DNA of 64,000 nucleotides from Variovorax sp. MHTC-1 (GTDB lineage: Bacteria; Pseudomonadota; Gammaproteobacteria; Burkholderiales; Burkholderiaceae_C): NCBI RefSeq assembly GCF_003984645.1, contig NZ_RWKI01000007.1:240231-304230 (forward strand). The letters run 5' to 3'. The notes beneath the pieces are model-generated. The model saw only the letters and a program-made list of their open reading frames with translations, ran no database searches and had not been told where the DNA came from. The translations under genes and the position numbers were made by a program. Within the stretch, counting starts at the first letter, position 1. Each line of letters begins with the position of its first letter. Of this stretch, positions 1 to 10,244 are shown one piece after another.

Positions 1-2
1 AC

Positions 3-902
3 GAGCACGGGCAGCGGCTCGACCGCGCGCTGGCCGCGCTGGTGCCCGAGTTCTCGCGCAGCTATCTGCAGCAGCTGATCGAAGCCGGCATGGTGGCGAT
101 CCAGGGCCGGGTGCTCACCAAGGTTTCGACCGCGGTGCATGCGGGCGCCGCCGGGCGCATCGAGCTGCGGCCCACGCCGCAGAGCCAGGCCTTCCGGCCC
201 GAACCGATGCCGATCACCGTGCTGCACGAGGACGAGCATTTGCGCGTCATCGACAAGCCGGCCGGCCTCGTGGTTCATCCGGCGCCCGGCAACTGGAGCG
301 GCACGCTGCTCAACGGCCTCTTGGCCCTGGACCCGCGGGCCGCGCTGCTGCCGCGGGCCGGCATCGTGCACCGGCTCGACCGAGACACCAGTGGCCTGAT
401 GGTGGTCGCACGCAGCCGCGCCGCAATGGATGCGCTGGTGGCGCTGATTGCGGCACGCGAGGTCACGCGCCAATACCTCGCGCTTGCGCATCGCAGCTGG
501 CAGGGCGCCGCTGCGCGCCACGTGGATGCCGCGATCGGGCGCGATCCGCGCAACCGGCTGCGCATGGCGGTGGTCGACCTGCACCGGCATTCGGGCAAGC
601 CCGCCCGGACGCTGATCGAAGCGCTGGACAGCAACGAGCAGGGCTGCGCGGTGCGCTGCACGCTGGAGACCGGGCGCACGCACCAGATCCGCGTGCACAT
701 GGCTTCGATCGGCCATCCGCTGGTCGGTGACACGCTCTACGGCGGTGCCGCGGCGGGCGGCCTTGCGCGGCAGGCGCTGCATGCCTTCAGGCTCGCGTTC
801 GTGCATCCGGTCACGCACGAGCCGATGGAGTTTCGTGCGCCGCCCCCACCCGATCTGGTGCAGGCGTTGCAGGCCTGGGGCCTGGATTACAATCGCGCCT
901 GA
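3..902 (+). CDS. rluD: 23S rRNA pseudouridine synthase RluD (5' end outside window)
   Basis: This enzyme isomerises uridines of helix 69 in 23S rRNA during large-subunit assembly. The open frame is already running at nucleotide 3, so the true start lies upstream; the first visible residues ([11 protein letters not shown]) are the start of an S4 RNA-binding domain. The catalytic loop [13 protein letters not shown] carries the nucleophilic Asp of the HRLD motif, followed by the RTHQIRVH segment typical of the RluA/RluC/RluD group. In many relatives a pgeF (laccase-domain) gene follows rluD directly; here scpB comes next after a 128-bp gap. RluD is preferred over RluC because of this neighbourhood, but the missing N-terminus leaves some doubt. 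Confidence 0.9.
   Translation, partial: EHGQRLDRALAALVPEFSRSYLQQLIEAGMVAIQGRVLTKVSTAVHAGAAGRIELRPTPQSQAFRPEPMPITVLHEDEHLRVIDKPAGLVVHPAPGNWSGTLLNGLLALDPRAALLPRAGIVHRLDRDTSGLMVVARSRAAMDALVALIAAREVTRQYLALAHRSWQGAAARHVDAAIGRDPRNRLRMAVVDLHRHSGKPARTLIEALDSNEQGCAVRCTLETGRTHQIRVHMASIGHPLVGDTLYGGAAAGGLARQALHAFRLAFVHPVTHEPMEFRAPPPPDLVQALQAWGLDYNRA
888..893 (+). promoter_or_regulatory. candidate -10 box (TACAAT) upstream of scpB
   Basis: TACAAT overlaps the last codons of rluD and is followed by a GC-rich discriminator. A TTGCAG at 867-872 is a possible but closely spaced (15 bp) -35. It would give scpB-rluB their own promoter with a leader of about 130 nt. Motif only. Confidence 0.35.
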
Positions 903-1030
903 CGGCCCCGAGGGCCGCGCCGGCCACCCGATGCCGGCCTTGCTGCAAAGCGCCTGCGGGCCGGCAGCGTCTCTTCATCCTTCTGAAATCAAGCGTCCTT
1001 CGTGGCGCCTTTTCCCGGATACCGCGAACC

Positions 1031-1795
1031 ATGAATACGGCGGATGCCAAGCGCATTCTCGAAACCGCCTTGATCTGTTCGACGCAGCCCTTGCCGGTGC
1101 GCGAACTGCGCGTGCTGTTCGACGACGAACTGGGCGCCGACACGATCAAGTCGCTGTTGCTCGAATTGCAGGAAGACTGGTCGCAGCGCGGCCTGGAGCT
1201 CGTGAGCGTCGCCACCGGATGGCGCTTCCAGAGCCGCCCCGAACTGCGCGATCACCTCGATCGCCTGCATCCGGAGAAGCCGCCGCGCTACACGCGTGCC
1301 GCGCTCGAGACGCTGGCGATCATTGCCTACCGCCAGCCGGTCACGCGCGGCGACATGGAGGACATCCGCGGGGTCACCATCAACTCGCTGATCCTGAAGC
1401 AGCTCGAAGACCGCAACTGGGTCGAGGTGATCGGCCATCGCGAGACGGTCGGCCGGCCGGCGCTCTATGCGACCACGCGCCAGTTTCTCGACGACCTGGG
1501 CCTGGCGTCGCTGGACCAGTTGCCGGTCATCGAATCGCCGGCGCAGCAGGGTGCCTTGATCGACGCGCTCGCGCAGGCCGCCGGCGACCAGCCGGCCCTG
1601 CCGATCGACGAGTCCTCCGTCGAGACGGCAGGGGCCGAAAGCGGGGGTGAAACCGAGCCGATCGCCGAAACCTTGGCCGAGCCAGAGCCAGAGCCAGAGC
1701 CAGAGCCCGAATTCCAATCCTCGTCCCCCATCGAGCCCGATGCCGCGCCCGATGAGGTCGACACCACCGTCGTCTCCTCCGGAACCCGACCATGA
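1031..1795 (+). CDS. scpB: Segregation and condensation protein B
   Basis: ScpB is the winged-helix kleisin partner of the SMC-ScpA complex that compacts and segregates newly replicated chromosomes. The 254-residue product has the ScpB core in its first ~180 residues, including the signature region [19 protein letters not shown] and the second winged helix with [10 protein letters not shown]. The remaining ~70 residues are a low-complexity acidic tail ending in a run of Glu-Pro pairs encoded by a hexanucleotide repeat; such tails vary freely in this family. The ATG at 1031 gives the usual N-terminus. The stop overlaps the start of rluB by ATGA, so the two are probably translationally coupled, a common arrangement in bacteria. 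Confidence 0.95.
   Translation: MNTADAKRILETALICSTQPLPVRELRVLFDDELGADTIKSLLLELQEDWSQRGLELVSVATGWRFQSRPELRDHLDRLHPEKPPRYTRAALETLAIIAYRQPVTRGDMEDIRGVTINSLILKQLEDRNWVEVIGHRETVGRPALYATTRQFLDDLGLASLDQLPVIESPAQQGALIDALAQAAGDQPALPIDESSVETAGAESGGETEPIAETLAEPEPEPEPEPEFQSSSPIEPDAAPDEVDTTVVSSGTRP
1678..1710 (+). repeat. hexanucleotide tandem repeat (GCCAGA) inside scpB
   Basis: About four and a half copies of GCCAGA encode the alternating Glu-Pro stretch in the ScpB tail. Because the unit is 6 bp, copy-number changes keep the frame and only alter tail length. Confidence 0.8.
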
Positions 1796-3423
1796 GCCCA
1801 TCCGAACCCGATGACGCAGCGACGCTGCCGGCCGAACCTGTTTCCGAAGATCAAGCGGCGGCGTCCGCCGCGCCGCCCGCGGAGTCGGTGACCGAGCCGA
1901 GTCCCGAAGGCGCAAGCGAGGCGCCTCGCAAGCGGCGGCCGCGCCGGCGCAAGCCCGCGGGCCAGGCCCCCGTCGAGGCGGCGGCGGAAGAGGCCGAATA
2001 CACCCCGCCGGTGGCCGCCGAAGCGCAGGACGCGGCCGAGGACGACCTGGACGACGACGAAGAGCCGGACGAGGAAGAGGACGACCTCGACCGGGCCCGC
2101 CGCGCCGCCGAGCGCGAGCAGCGCAATGCGCCGCCGACCGAGCCGATCCGTTTTGCCGACGTCATCTCGGGCCAGTTCGACGCCGACGAGGAAAGCCCCG
2201 AGGTCCCGCCGCTCAAGCGCGTGCTGCTGCCGGAAGCCGATTCGCCCAAGCTGCACAAGGTACTGGCCCAGGCCGGCCTCGGCTCGCGGCTTGAGATGGA
2301 GCAGCTCATCCTGCAGGGCCGCATCTCCGTCAACAATGAGCCGGCCCACATCGGCCAGCGCATCCAGTTCGGCGACCAGGTCAAGATCAACGGCAAGCCG
2401 ATCCGCTACCGCATCGCGCCCCCGCCGGCGCGCGTGATCGCCTATCACAAGCCGGTCGGCGAAGTCGTCACGCACGACGACCCGCAGAACCGGCCGACCG
2501 TGTTCCGCAAGCTGCCGCGCCTGCAGCAGGGCAAGTGGCAGTCGGTCGGGCGCCTCGACCTGAATACCGAAGGCCTGCTGCTTTTCACCAGCTCGGGCGA
2601 GCTGGCCAACCAGCTCATGCACCCGCGGTTCGGGCTCGAGCGCGAGTACGCGGTGCGTGTGTTGGGCGCCCTCAGCAGCGAGGAGAAGCAGCGCCTGCTC
2701 GAAGGCGTGCGGCTCGACGACGGCATGGCGCACTTCGGCACCATCGAAGAGGGCGGCGGCGAAGGCTCGAACTGCTGGTACCGCGTCACCATCTCCGAAG
2801 GCCGCAACCGCGAGGTGCGCCGCCTGTTCGAATCGGTCGGCCACGCGGTCAGCCGCCTGATCCGCATTCGCTACGGTGCGATGGTGCTGCCGCGCGGCCT
2901 CAAGCGCGGCGCCTGGATGGAGCTCGACGAGCGCGACATCCGCGCGTTGTTCCAGGCGGCCGGCGGTGCCGGCGAACGGCCGGGACGCACCGGTGGCGGC
3001 CCGAAGGGCCCGGGCCAGGAGGCCAGCGGCGGCCGCAACAACCGCAACCGCAAGCGCCGCGGCAACCGCAACGGCGGCGGTGCGCAGGCCGAAGGCCGCG
3101 AGCCGCCGATCCCGAATCCGCTGAGCAGCGGTCCGGCGCTGCGGGGGGACCGGAACCGGGGGGGCGGCAATGGCGGTCCTCCGCCTCAGCAGGGCCGCCG
3201 CAACCGCCGCGACGACCGACAGGGTGGCAACCGCGGCGAAGATCGTCCACCGAGCGGCGCCAACCAGCCCGACCCGATGAAGACCTCGCTCGGCTACATC
3301 GGTGCCGACAGCTTCTCGCGCCAGCGCAAGGAACAGCGTTCCGGCCCGCGGCGCGGCGGCCCGCCCGGCGGTGGCGGGGGCAATTTCGGCGGGCAGGGCG
3401 GCGGGCGCCGCCGCGGCCGCTGA
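1792..3423 (+). CDS. rluB: 23S rRNA pseudouridine synthase RluB with long low-complexity extensions
   Basis: RluB makes the pseudouridine at position 2605 (E. coli numbering) of 23S rRNA. The 543-residue protein has a central RsuA-family core: an S4 RNA-binding domain at about 152-200 and a catalytic domain with [11 protein letters not shown], whose Asp at about residue 256 is the nucleophile. The core is wrapped in an N-terminal extension (~150 residues, first Arg/Lys-rich then very acidic around 83-98) and a C-terminal Gly/Arg/Asn/Pro-rich tail from about 393. E. coli RluB is roughly half this size. Such tails are common in Burkholderiales RluB and probably add RNA-binding disorder; that role is inference. 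The start ATG overlaps the scpB stop. Confidence 0.94.
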   Translation: MSPSEPDDAATLPAEPVSEDQAAASAAPPAESVTEPSPEGASEAPRKRRPRRRKPAGQAPVEAAAEEAEYTPPVAAEAQDAAEDDLDDDEEPDEEEDDLDRARRAAEREQRNAPPTEPIRFADVISGQFDADEESPEVPPLKRVLLPEADSPKLHKVLAQAGLGSRLEMEQLILQGRISVNNEPAHIGQRIQFGDQVKINGKPIRYRIAPPPARVIAYHKPVGEVVTHDDPQNRPTVFRKLPRLQQGKWQSVGRLDLNTEGLLLFTSSGELANQLMHPRFGLEREYAVRVLGALSSEEKQRLLEGVRLDDGMAHFGTIEEGGGEGSNCWYRVTISEGRNREVRRLFESVGHAVSRLIRIRYGAMVLPRGLKRGAWMELDERDIRALFQAAGGAGERPGRTGGGPKGPGQEASGGRNNRNRKRRGNRNGGGAQAEGREPPIPNPLSSGPALRGDRNRGGGNGGPPPQQGRRNRRDDRQGGNRGEDRPPSGANQPDPMKTSLGYIGADSFSRQRKEQRSGPRRGGPPGGGGGNFGGQGGGRRRGR

Positions 3424-3483
3424 AATCGCGCATCAGCCGCGGTCTTTCATCGGCCCGTCACGGGTGGTGTCGGGCGCGCCGGT

Positions 3484-3489
3484 TAAAAT
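3484..3489 (+). promoter_or_regulatory. candidate -10 box (TAAAAT) of ndk
   Basis: TAAAAT lies 84 bp upstream of ndk in the rluB-ndk gap. Transcription would begin near 3496, just before the leader hairpin at 3500-3534. No convincing -35 hexamer is seen. Confidence 0.42.
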
Positions 3490-3499
3490 CAGAGGCTTT

Positions 3500-3534
3500 G
3501 TCAAGGCAGCGCAGCCGAAGCGCTGCGGCTTGAC
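3500..3534 (+). promoter_or_regulatory. hairpin in the ndk leader
   Basis: GTCAAG (3500-3505) pairs with CTTGAC (3529-3534), and CAGCGC (3507-3512) with GCGCTG (3520-3525), around a 7-nt loop. The hairpin would sit at the very 5' end of the ndk mRNA. It has no U-tract and so is not an obvious terminator; a role in mRNA stability is possible. Confidence 0.5.
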
Positions 3535-3573
3535 GGAACTCATCGAAATTCAAGCTCTCAGGAAATCACTTCA

Positions 3574-3993
3574 ATGGCCATCGAACGCACCCTCTCCATC
3601 ATCAAGCCCGACGCCGTGGCGAAGAACGTCATCGGCAAGATCGTCTCCCGCTTCGAGGCTGCGGGCCTCAAGATCGTGGCCGCCAAGCTGGTGCATCTGT
3701 CGCGCGCCGACGCCGAGCAGTTCTACGCCGTGCACAAGGAGCGCCCCTTCTTCAAGGACCTGGTCGAGTTCATGATCTCCGGCCCGGTGTTCGTGCAGGC
3801 GCTGGAGGGCGAGGACGCCATCACCAAGAACCGCGACCTGATGGGCGCGACCGATCCCAAGAAGGCGGCCCCGGGCACCATCCGCGCCGACTTCGCCGAC
3901 AGCATCGACGCCAATGCCGTGCACGGCTCCGACGCCGTCGACACCGCGAAGGTCGAAATCGCCTTCTTCTTCCCCGAGCTCAAGGCACGCTGA
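3574..3993 (+). CDS. ndk: Nucleoside diphosphate kinase
   Basis: Ndk transfers the gamma-phosphate of ATP to NDPs and dNDPs through a phosphohistidine, balancing cytoplasmic nucleotide pools. The 139-residue length is normal for the family. The N-terminus ([12 protein letters not shown]) and the active-site segment NAVHGSD, with phosphorylated His at residue 117, are both present. An AGGA Shine-Dalgarno sequence at 3560-3564 supports the ATG at 3574. The gene has its own leader with a candidate promoter and hairpin, and is followed after 19 bp by rlmN, with which it is probably co-transcribed. Confidence 0.97.
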   Translation: MAIERTLSIIKPDAVAKNVIGKIVSRFEAAGLKIVAAKLVHLSRADAEQFYAVHKERPFFKDLVEFMISGPVFVQALEGEDAITKNRDLMGATDPKKAAPGTIRADFADSIDANAVHGSDAVDTAKVEIAFFFPELKAR

Positions 3994-4012
3994 GGCGGAG
4001 CCTTCCCACGCA

Positions 4013-5161
4013 ATGACCACGGCCAACCTGCTCGACTTCGATCTCGAGGGGCTGGCTGCGTTCTGCGAAAGGCTCGGCGAGAAGCGCTTCCGCGCCACCC
4101 AGCTGTTCCGCTGGATCCACCAGCGCGGGGCGAGCGACTTCGCGCACATGACCGACCTCGCCAAGTCGCTGCGCGAGAAGCTCGCAGGCAGCGCACGCGT
4201 CGAGGCGCTGCCGATGATCACGCAGCACGAGTCGGCCGACGGCACCATCAAGTGGCTGTTCGACGTCGGCGACGGCAACGCGGTCGAGGCGGTGTTCATT
4301 CCCGAGGACGACCGCGGCACGCTGTGCGTCTCTTCGCAGGCCGGCTGCGCCGTCGGCTGCCGCTTCTGCTCGACCGGGCACCAGGGCTTCAGCCGCAACC
4401 TGACGACGGGCGAGATCGTCGCCCAGCTGTGGTTCGCCGAGCACTTCCTGCGCAAGCACCTCAAGCGCGACGAGCGTGTGATCTCCAACGTCGTAATGAT
4501 GGGCATGGGCGAGCCGCTGCAGAACTATGCGGCGCTGGTGCCGGCCCTGCGCACGATGCTCGACGACAACGCCTATGGCCTGTCGCGCCGCCGGGTGACG
4601 GTGTCGACCTCCGGCGTGGTGCCGATGATCGATCGCCTGGGCGCCGATTGCCCGGTGGCGCTCGCGGTGTCGCTGCATGCGCCCAACGACGCGCTGCGCG
4701 ACGACCTGGTGCCGCTCAACCGCAAATATCCCATTGCCGAACTGCTCCAGGCCTGCCAGCGCTACCTCGCGCACGCGCCGCGCGACTTCATCACCTTCGA
4801 GTACTGCATGCTCGACGGTGTGAACGACCAGCCCGAGCACGCGCGCCAACTGGTCGATCTGGTGCGCTCGCAGGGCATCTCCTGCAAGTTCAACCTGATT
4901 CCTTTCAATCCTTTCCCGGCGTCCGGCCTGCTGCGTTCGCCGCAGCCGCGGGTGCTGGCCTTCGCCAAGGTCCTGAGCGAGGCCGGCATCGTGACCACTG
5001 TGCGCAAGACGCGCGGCGACGATATCGATGCGGCCTGCGGCCAGCTGGCGGGCGACGTGAAAGACCGGACCCATGCGGCCGAGCGCATGGCGCAGCGGCG
5101 CACTGTCGTGCTGCACCCGGCCCGCAAGCAGGCCGCCACAACCACTGCCCAGGAGCCATGA
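4013..5161 (+). CDS. rlmN: Dual-specificity 23S rRNA/tRNA adenine-C2 methyltransferase RlmN
   Basis: RlmN is a radical-SAM enzyme that methylates C2 of A2503 in 23S rRNA and of A37 in some tRNAs. The 382-residue product has the [4Fe-4S] motif CAVGCRFC with cysteines at about 112, 116 and 119, and the resolving cysteine in DAACGQL near residue 342. The reading frame is open further upstream, but the ATG at 4013 gives the conserved N-terminus (a dozen residues before the [12 protein letters not shown] segment) and avoids overlapping ndk. It is followed immediately by pilF (4-bp gap), as in many proteobacteria where rlmN, pilF and rodZ form one transcription unit. Confidence 0.96.
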   Translation: MTTANLLDFDLEGLAAFCERLGEKRFRATQLFRWIHQRGASDFAHMTDLAKSLREKLAGSARVEALPMITQHESADGTIKWLFDVGDGNAVEAVFIPEDDRGTLCVSSQAGCAVGCRFCSTGHQGFSRNLTTGEIVAQLWFAEHFLRKHLKRDERVISNVVMMGMGEPLQNYAALVPALRTMLDDNAYGLSRRRVTVSTSGVVPMIDRLGADCPVALAVSLHAPNDALRDDLVPLNRKYPIAELLQACQRYLAHAPRDFITFEYCMLDGVNDQPEHARQLVDLVRSQGISCKFNLIPFNPFPASGLLRSPQPRVLAFAKVLSEAGIVTTVRKTRGDDIDAACGQLAGDVKDRTHAAERMAQRRTVVLHPARKQAATTTAQEP

Positions 5162-5165
5162 ACCG

Positions 5166-5999
5166 ATGAGCCAGGCCTTTCCGATCGTGCACCAGCGAGT
5201 GATGCAAGCGCTCTTCGGCTTTGCGGCCGTGTTCCTGCTCGCCGGCTGCGCCACCAGGGACCCTTCCGCGCCGGGCACGGGCAGCAGCAACGCCGCCCCC
5301 ATCATCACGGCCTCGGACGAAACCAACGCCCGCAAGCGCGCCCGGCTGCGCGTCGAACTGGCCATCGGCTACTTCGAGCAGGGGCAGACCACCGTGGCGC
5401 TGGACGAGATCAAGCAGGCCGTGGCCAACGATCCGACCTTTGCCGATGCCTACAACCTGCGCGGCCTGGTCTACATGCGTCTCGACGACGCGGCCCAGGC
5501 CGAAGACAGCTTCCGCCGCGCGATCGCGCTCAACCCGCGCGAGCCGAACACCTTGCACAACTACGGATGGCTGTTGTGCCAGCAGAACCGGTTCGGCGAC
5601 GCGCAGCAGCAGTTCTCGGCTGCGCTGGCCATCCCTACCTACGGCGACCGTGCCAAGACGCTGATGACGCAGGGCGTGTGCCAGCTGCGGGCCGGACAAC
5701 GCGCCGAGGCGGAGCGCAGCCTGACGCAGGCCTACGAGCTCGATGCCGGCAATCCGGTGGTCGGCTTCAACCTGGCCTCGCTGCTGGCGCAGCGCGAGGA
5801 CTGGTCGCGTGCGCAGTTCTATATTCGCCGCGTCAATAACGGTCCGTCGGCCAATGCCGAGACGCTCTGGCTCGGCATCAAGATCGAACGCCGGCTCAAC
5901 AACCGTGAAGCGATCGCGCAGCTCGCAGGCCAGTTGCAGCGACGCTTCCCCCAGTCGCGGGAGGCAATGGCGTACGAGCGCGGGAATTTCAATGATTGA
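5166..5999 (+). CDS. pilF: Type IV pilus biogenesis/stability lipoprotein PilF (PilW)
   Basis: PilF is the outer-membrane pilotin that helps the secretin PilQ assemble for type IV pili. The ATG at 5166 gives a lipoprotein signal peptide with a lipobox LLAGC (Cys 28). The rest of the 277-residue protein is tetratricopeptide repeats, visible as repeated A-x-x-x-Y/F helices such as FADAYNLRGLVYMRL and PNTLHNYGWLLC. The frame is open upstream inside rlmN, but only this start gives a signal peptide. The last codons overlap rodZ by 8 bp. Calling it PilF rather than a generic TPR lipoprotein rests mainly on its position between rlmN and rodZ. Confidence 0.87.
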   Translation: MSQAFPIVHQRVMQALFGFAAVFLLAGCATRDPSAPGTGSSNAAPIITASDETNARKRARLRVELAIGYFEQGQTTVALDEIKQAVANDPTFADAYNLRGLVYMRLDDAAQAEDSFRRAIALNPREPNTLHNYGWLLCQQNRFGDAQQQFSAALAIPTYGDRAKTLMTQGVCQLRAGQRAEAERSLTQAYELDAGNPVVGFNLASLLAQREDWSRAQFYIRRVNNGPSANAETLWLGIKIERRLNNREAIAQLAGQLQRRFPQSREAMAYERGNFND

Positions 6000-6933
6000 G
6001 AAGGCGAGCGAGTTCGGAGCCTCGGCCGCGGTGCCGCTGGTGACCGGCGACAGCACCTTCATGACGGCCGGCGACATGCTGCGCGAGGCGCGCGAGGCCC
6101 ACGGCCTGCACATCGACATGGTGGCGGCTGCGCTCAAGGTATCGACGCAGAAGCTGGCCGCTCTGGAGGCCGACGACATCGACGCCTTGCCCGATCCGGT
6201 GTTCGCGCGTGCGCTGGCCGCGAGCGTGTGCCGGGCGCTGCGCATCGATCCTGCACCCGTGCTGGCCAAGCTGCCCGGCGCTCAGCCGGCTGGCCTGGCG
6301 GAGGCCGACCGCACCATCAGCAAGAGCCTGCGCTCGGCCGTGCCGCGCTCGGGTGGCGTCGGCGGTTCGAACGGGCAACCGTCGCGCGCGCTGCTGATCG
6401 TGGTCCTCATGCTGCTGATCGGCGCGGCGGTGCTGTTCTGGCTGCCGCAGTCGGTCTTCGATCGGATCGGCGAGTCGATCTCGCGCCTGACGGCCGCAAG
6501 CAGCAGCGCCGACGCGTCGGCGGAGCCGCCGGCTGCTGCCGCGCCGAGCGCGAGCGGGATGGTCGTCGAGTCGGTCCCGCCGGCGGCACCGGTCGCCGCT
6601 GCGACGGCGCCCGTCGCGCCCCCTCCCTCGGCAGCGATCCCGCCGGTCCCGGCGACGCCGGCTGCGGCCACGGCGCCCGCGGCTCCCGGAGCCAATTTGA
6701 TCGTCTTCGTCGCGCGCGAGGATTCGTGGGTCACGGTGAACGAAGCGAACGGCAAGTCCTTGCTGCGGCGTACGGTGCAGGCCGGCGAGACTGTCGGCTT
6801 GACGGGCGCGCCGCCGCTGTCGGTGGTCGTGGGCCGTGCTTCGGGCATCGACGTGCAGGTGCGCGGCAAGCCGTTCGACCTGGCGCCTCTGACACGCTCG
6901 GGCGGCGTGGCGCGTTTCGAGGTCAAGCCATGA
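5992..6933 (+). CDS. rodZ: RodZ-like helix-turn-helix membrane protein (DUF4115)
   Basis: RodZ links the MreB cytoskeleton to the cell-wall elongation machinery. The 313-residue product has a cytoplasmic Cro/CI-type HTH at about 26-90, a Ser/Gly linker, one transmembrane helix near 133-150 ([17 protein letters not shown]), a long Ala/Pro-rich periplasmic segment, and a C-terminal DUF4115 beta domain ([17 protein letters not shown]). The order HTH-TM-DUF4115 is diagnostic. The ATG at 5992 lies within the end of pilF, and the gene overlaps ispG by ATGA, so pilF-rodZ-ispG form a tightly coupled run. In beta-proteobacteria it is often annotated only as an HTH domain protein. Confidence 0.88.
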   Translation: MIEKASEFGASAAVPLVTGDSTFMTAGDMLREAREAHGLHIDMVAAALKVSTQKLAALEADDIDALPDPVFARALAASVCRALRIDPAPVLAKLPGAQPAGLAEADRTISKSLRSAVPRSGGVGGSNGQPSRALLIVVLMLLIGAAVLFWLPQSVFDRIGESISRLTAASSSADASAEPPAAAAPSASGMVVESVPPAAPVAAATAPVAPPPSAAIPPVPATPAAATAPAAPGANLIVFVAREDSWVTVNEANGKSLLRRTVQAGETVGLTGAPPLSVVVGRASGIDVQVRGKPFDLAPLTRSGGVARFEVKP

Positions 6934-8222
6934 GCGACGACACATCGAGCCCCCTGAACTGCCTGCCGATCGAATCCGCCGCGCCGCGGCCGCGCCGTTC
7001 GCGGCAGGCCAGCGTGGTCTGGGGCCCGCGCACCGTCACGGTGGGCGGCGATGCGCCGGTGCGCGTGCAGTCGATGACCAATACCGACACCGTCGACGCG
7101 ATCGGCACCGCGATCCAGGTCAAGGAACTGGCGCTGGCCGGCTCGGAGATGGTGCGCATCACCGTCAACACGCCCGAAGCCGCGGCACAGGTGCCCTACA
7201 TCCGCGAACAGCTCGACCGCATGGGTGTCGACGTGCCGCTGATCGGCGACTTCCACTACAACGGCCACCGCCTGCTCACCGACTACCCGGCCTGCGCCGA
7301 GGCGCTCAGCAAGTACCGCATCAACCCCGGCAACGTCGGCAAGGGCGACAAGCACGACCGCCAGTTCGGGCAGATGATCGATGCGGCCATGCGCTGGAAC
7401 AAGCCGGTGCGCATCGGCGTCAACTGGGGCAGCCTCGACCAGGAACTGCTGTCCGGCCTGATGGACATCAACAGCCGGCGCCCCGAGCCGTGGGATGCGA
7501 AGCAGGTGATGTACGAGGCGCTGGTGAGCTCGGCCATCGATTCCGCGAAGCTCGCCGAGTCGATGGGCATGAACGGAAGCCAGATCATCCTGAGCTGCAA
7601 GGTCAGCGGTGTGCAGGACCTGGTCTCGGTCTACCGCGAACTTGCGAAGCGCTGCGACTACGCGCTGCACCTGGGCCTGACCGAAGCCGGCATGGGCACC
7701 AAGGGCACGGTGGCTTCGGCCACGGCGCTGTCGATCCTGCTGCAGGAAGGCATCGGCGACACGATCCGCGTGTCGCTCACGCCGCAGCCCGGCGAATCGC
7801 GCACGCAGGAAGTGCTGATCGCCAACGAGATCCTGCAAGCCCTCGGCCTTCGTGTCTTCGTGCCCAGCGTCACAGCCTGCCCGGGCTGCGGCCGCACGAC
7901 CAGCACCACCTTCCAGGAACTCGCCAAGGAGATCGACGACTACCTGCGCATGCAGATGCCGGTCTGGCGCACCAAGTACCCGGGCGTCGAGACGATGAAG
8001 GTGGCCGTGATGGGCTGCATCGTCAACGGCCCGGGCGAGAGCAAGCACGCCGACATCGGCATCAGCCTGCCGGGCACCGGCGAGGCGCCGGCGGCGCCGG
8101 TTTTCATCGACGGCGAGAAGGCGCTCACGCTGCGCGGCGAGAACATCGCCGCCGAGTTCCATCAACTGGTCGAGAACTACATCGAGAAGCGTTTCGGCGG
8201 CCACGCCGCCGAAGTCGCTTGA
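6930..8222 (+). CDS. ispG: 4-hydroxy-3-methylbut-2-enyl-diphosphate synthase (flavodoxin/ferredoxin)
   Basis: IspG (GcpE) converts MEcPP to HMBPP, the penultimate step of the MEP isoprenoid pathway, using a [4Fe-4S] cluster. The 430-residue product is a TIM-barrel-type enzyme beginning its conserved part at [17 protein letters not shown]. The cluster ligands are visible as CPGCGR (Cys 317 and 320) and [10 protein letters not shown] (Cys 363), with the essential Glu in NGPGE. The ATG at 6930 overlaps the rodZ stop; a much longer upstream extension of the frame is only a shadow of rodZ. The adjacency ispG-hisS is conserved through beta- and gamma-proteobacteria. Confidence 0.97.
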   Translation: MSDDTSSPLNCLPIESAAPRPRRSRQASVVWGPRTVTVGGDAPVRVQSMTNTDTVDAIGTAIQVKELALAGSEMVRITVNTPEAAAQVPYIREQLDRMGVDVPLIGDFHYNGHRLLTDYPACAEALSKYRINPGNVGKGDKHDRQFGQMIDAAMRWNKPVRIGVNWGSLDQELLSGLMDINSRRPEPWDAKQVMYEALVSSAIDSAKLAESMGMNGSQIILSCKVSGVQDLVSVYRELAKRCDYALHLGLTEAGMGTKGTVASATALSILLQEGIGDTIRVSLTPQPGESRTQEVLIANEILQALGLRVFVPSVTACPGCGRTTSTTFQELAKEIDDYLRMQMPVWRTKYPGVETMKVAVMGCIVNGPGESKHADIGISLPGTGEAPAAPVFIDGEKALTLRGENIAAEFHQLVENYIEKRFGGHAAEVA

Positions 8223-8234
8223 ACCCCAAGAACA

Positions 8235-9545
8235 ATGGCTGACAAACTGAATGCCGTCAAAGGCATGAACGACACATTGCCGCCGGAATCGGCGCGCTGG
8301 GAGTGGCTCGAGGCCACCGTGCGCGAGCTGATGGCGCGCTATGCCTACCGCAACGTCCGCACGCCGATCCTCGAGCACACGGCGTTGTTCGTGCGCGGCA
8401 TCGGCGAAGTGACCGACATCGTCGAGAAGGAGATGTATTCCTTCCACGACCGTTCGGACAAGTACGGCGACAACGACCACCTGACGCTGCGCCCCGAGAA
8501 CACCGCCGGCATCGTGCGCGCCGCGATCGAGCACAACATGCTCTACGACGGCGGCAAGCGCCTGTGGGCCATCGGCCCGATGTTCCGGCGCGAGAAGCCG
8601 CAGCGCGGGCGCTTCCGCCAGTTCCATCAGATCGACGTCGAGGCGCTGGGCTTCGCCGGGCCGGATGTCGATGCCGAGCTGATCCTGCTGGCCAGCGGCC
8701 TGTGGAAGGCCATCGGCCTGACCGACGTGCGCCTGGAAATCAACAGCCTGGGCCAGCCGGCCGAGCGGGCGCAGCACCGTGCCCAGCTCATCGCGCACTT
8801 CGACACGCACGCCGACCAGCTCGACGAGGATGCCAGGCGCCGCCTGCACAGCAATCCGCTGCGCATCCTCGACACCAAGAATCCGGCGATGAAGGCGGTG
8901 GTGGAATCGGCGCCGAAGCTGATCGACTTTCTCGGGCCTAAGTCGTTGGCGCACTTCGAGGGGCTGAAGGCCATCCTCGACGCGAACGACATCGCCTACA
9001 CCATCAACCCGCGCCTGGTGCGCGGCCTCGACTACTACAACCTCAGCGTCTTCGAGTTCGTGACCGATCGGCTCGGCTCGCAGGGCACGGTGTGCGCCGG
9101 CGGGCGCTACGACGGCCTGTTCGAACAGCTCGGCGGCAAGCCCGCGCCGGCGGTGGGCTGGGCCATCGGCGTGGAGCGTGTGCTCGAGTTGCTGAAGGAG
9201 CAGGGGACCGCGGTTCCCGTGTCGACCCCCGATGCCTTTGCGGTGGTGCCGGATGCGGCGGCGATGCCGGTCGCGCTGCGCACGCTGCAGCAGCTGCGCG
9301 ACGCCGGCGTGCGCGTGCAGATGCATGCGGCCACGGCCGACGGCCTCGGCAGCTTCAAGTCGCAGTTCAAGAAGGCCGACAGCAGCGGTGCCACCTATGC
9401 GCTGATCTTCGGCGCCGACGAACTCGCGCGCGGCGAGGTCACGGTCAAGGCGCTGCGCGACGGCAGCGGGGCGCAGACCGCCCGTCCGCTGGCCGAGCTG
9501 CCCGCCTGGGCCGCCACCCTACAATCCCCGGCTCCCAACAACTGA
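8235..9545 (+). CDS. hisS: Histidyl-tRNA synthetase
   Basis: HisS charges tRNA-His. The 436-residue class II synthetase shows motif 2 ([18 protein letters not shown]), the histidine-binding loops LVRGLDYYN and AGGRYDGL, motif 3 ([10 protein letters not shown]) and a C-terminal anticodon-binding domain from about residue 335. Length is typical for the bacterial enzyme. It starts 12 bp after ispG. A second HisS-like protein, the regulatory subunit HisZ, is encoded at 17167, which lacks the anticodon-binding domain, so the two are easily told apart. Confidence 0.97.
   Translation: MADKLNAVKGMNDTLPPESARWEWLEATVRELMARYAYRNVRTPILEHTALFVRGIGEVTDIVEKEMYSFHDRSDKYGDNDHLTLRPENTAGIVRAAIEHNMLYDGGKRLWAIGPMFRREKPQRGRFRQFHQIDVEALGFAGPDVDAELILLASGLWKAIGLTDVRLEINSLGQPAERAQHRAQLIAHFDTHADQLDEDARRRLHSNPLRILDTKNPAMKAVVESAPKLIDFLGPKSLAHFEGLKAILDANDIAYTINPRLVRGLDYYNLSVFEFVTDRLGSQGTVCAGGRYDGLFEQLGGKPAPAVGWAIGVERVLELLKEQGTAVPVSTPDAFAVVPDAAAMPVALRTLQQLRDAGVRVQMHAATADGLGSFKSQFKKADSSGATYALIFGADELARGEVTVKALRDGSGAQTARPLAELPAWAATLQSPAPNN
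9520..9525 (+). promoter_or_regulatory. candidate -10 box (TACAAT) before yfgM
   Basis: TACAAT followed by CCCCGG lies in the last codons of hisS, 27 bp before yfgM. It resembles the other -10 candidates of this window and could give yfgM-bamB-der an internal promoter. No good -35 is visible. Confidence 0.35.
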
Positions 9546-9551
9546 CAGCGC

Positions 9552-10244
9552 ATGGCAACCCATCTCGACCTCGAAGAACAGGAACAGCTCGACCAGCTCA
9601 GGCATTTCTGGAACACCTACGGCACGCTGATCACCTGGCTCGTGCTGCTGGTGGCCGGCGCCTTCATGGCGTGGAACGGCTGGCAGTATTTCCAGCGCGA
9701 CAAGGCGGCGCGCGCCTCGGTGCTCTACGACGAGATCGAACGCAGCGCGCAGGCGGGCGACGTGGCCCGCATCGAGCGCGCGCTGGCCGATATGAAGGAG
9801 AAGTTCGCCGGCACCGCCTATGCCCAACAGGCCGGGCTGCTGGCGGCCAAGACCTTGCACGAGAAGGGCAATGCCGACGCCTCGCGTTCGGCGCTCGCGT
9901 GGGTGGCCGAGCATGCGGTCGATCCAGGCTACCAGGCGGTTGCCAAGCTGCGCCTGGCCGCCGAACTGCTCGAAGCCAAGTCCTACGACGAGGCGCTCAA
10001 ACAACTGGCGGGCAACGTGCCCAAGGAGTTCGAAGCGCTGGTGGCCGACCGCAAGGGCGACATTCACCTGGCCCAGGGCAAGCGTGACGAGGCCAAGGCC
10101 GAGTATCAGAAGGCCTGGGCCGCGTTCGGCCCCGGTACCGATTACCGCCGCCTGGTCGAGATCAAGCTCAACGCCGTCGGCGTCGACCCGAAGAGCCTGG
10201 AATCGGCCGCTGCCGGCGCCACCCCTGCCAAGACCAAACCATGA
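9552..10244 (+). CDS. YfgM-like TPR membrane protein (ancillary SecYEG translocon subunit)
   Basis: YfgM is a single-pass inner-membrane protein that binds the SecYEG translocon with the chaperone PpiD and assists exported proteins. The 230-residue product has a short cytoplasmic N-terminus rich in Glu/Gln, a transmembrane helix at about 26-46 (LITWLVLLVAGAFMAW), and a periplasmic tetratricopeptide-like domain. Its position between hisS and bamB is the same as in E. coli, which makes the assignment firm even though the sequence family (DUF2133/TPR-like) is loosely conserved. The stop overlaps the bamB start by ATGA. Confidence 0.88.
   Translation: MATHLDLEEQEQLDQLRHFWNTYGTLITWLVLLVAGAFMAWNGWQYFQRDKAARASVLYDEIERSAQAGDVARIERALADMKEKFAGTAYAQQAGLLAAKTLHEKGNADASRSALAWVAEHAVDPGYQAVAKLRLAAELLEAKSYDEALKQLAGNVPKEFEALVADRKGDIHLAQGKRDEAKAEYQKAWAAFGPGTDYRRLVEIKLNAVGVDPKSLESAAAGATPAKTKP

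Noticed and set aside
6282..9326. Very long open frame (about 1,000 codons) on the minus strand opposite ispG and hisS
   Set aside because: It is an antisense shadow produced by GC-rich codon bias; the plus strand has unambiguous rodZ, ispG and hisS with all motifs.
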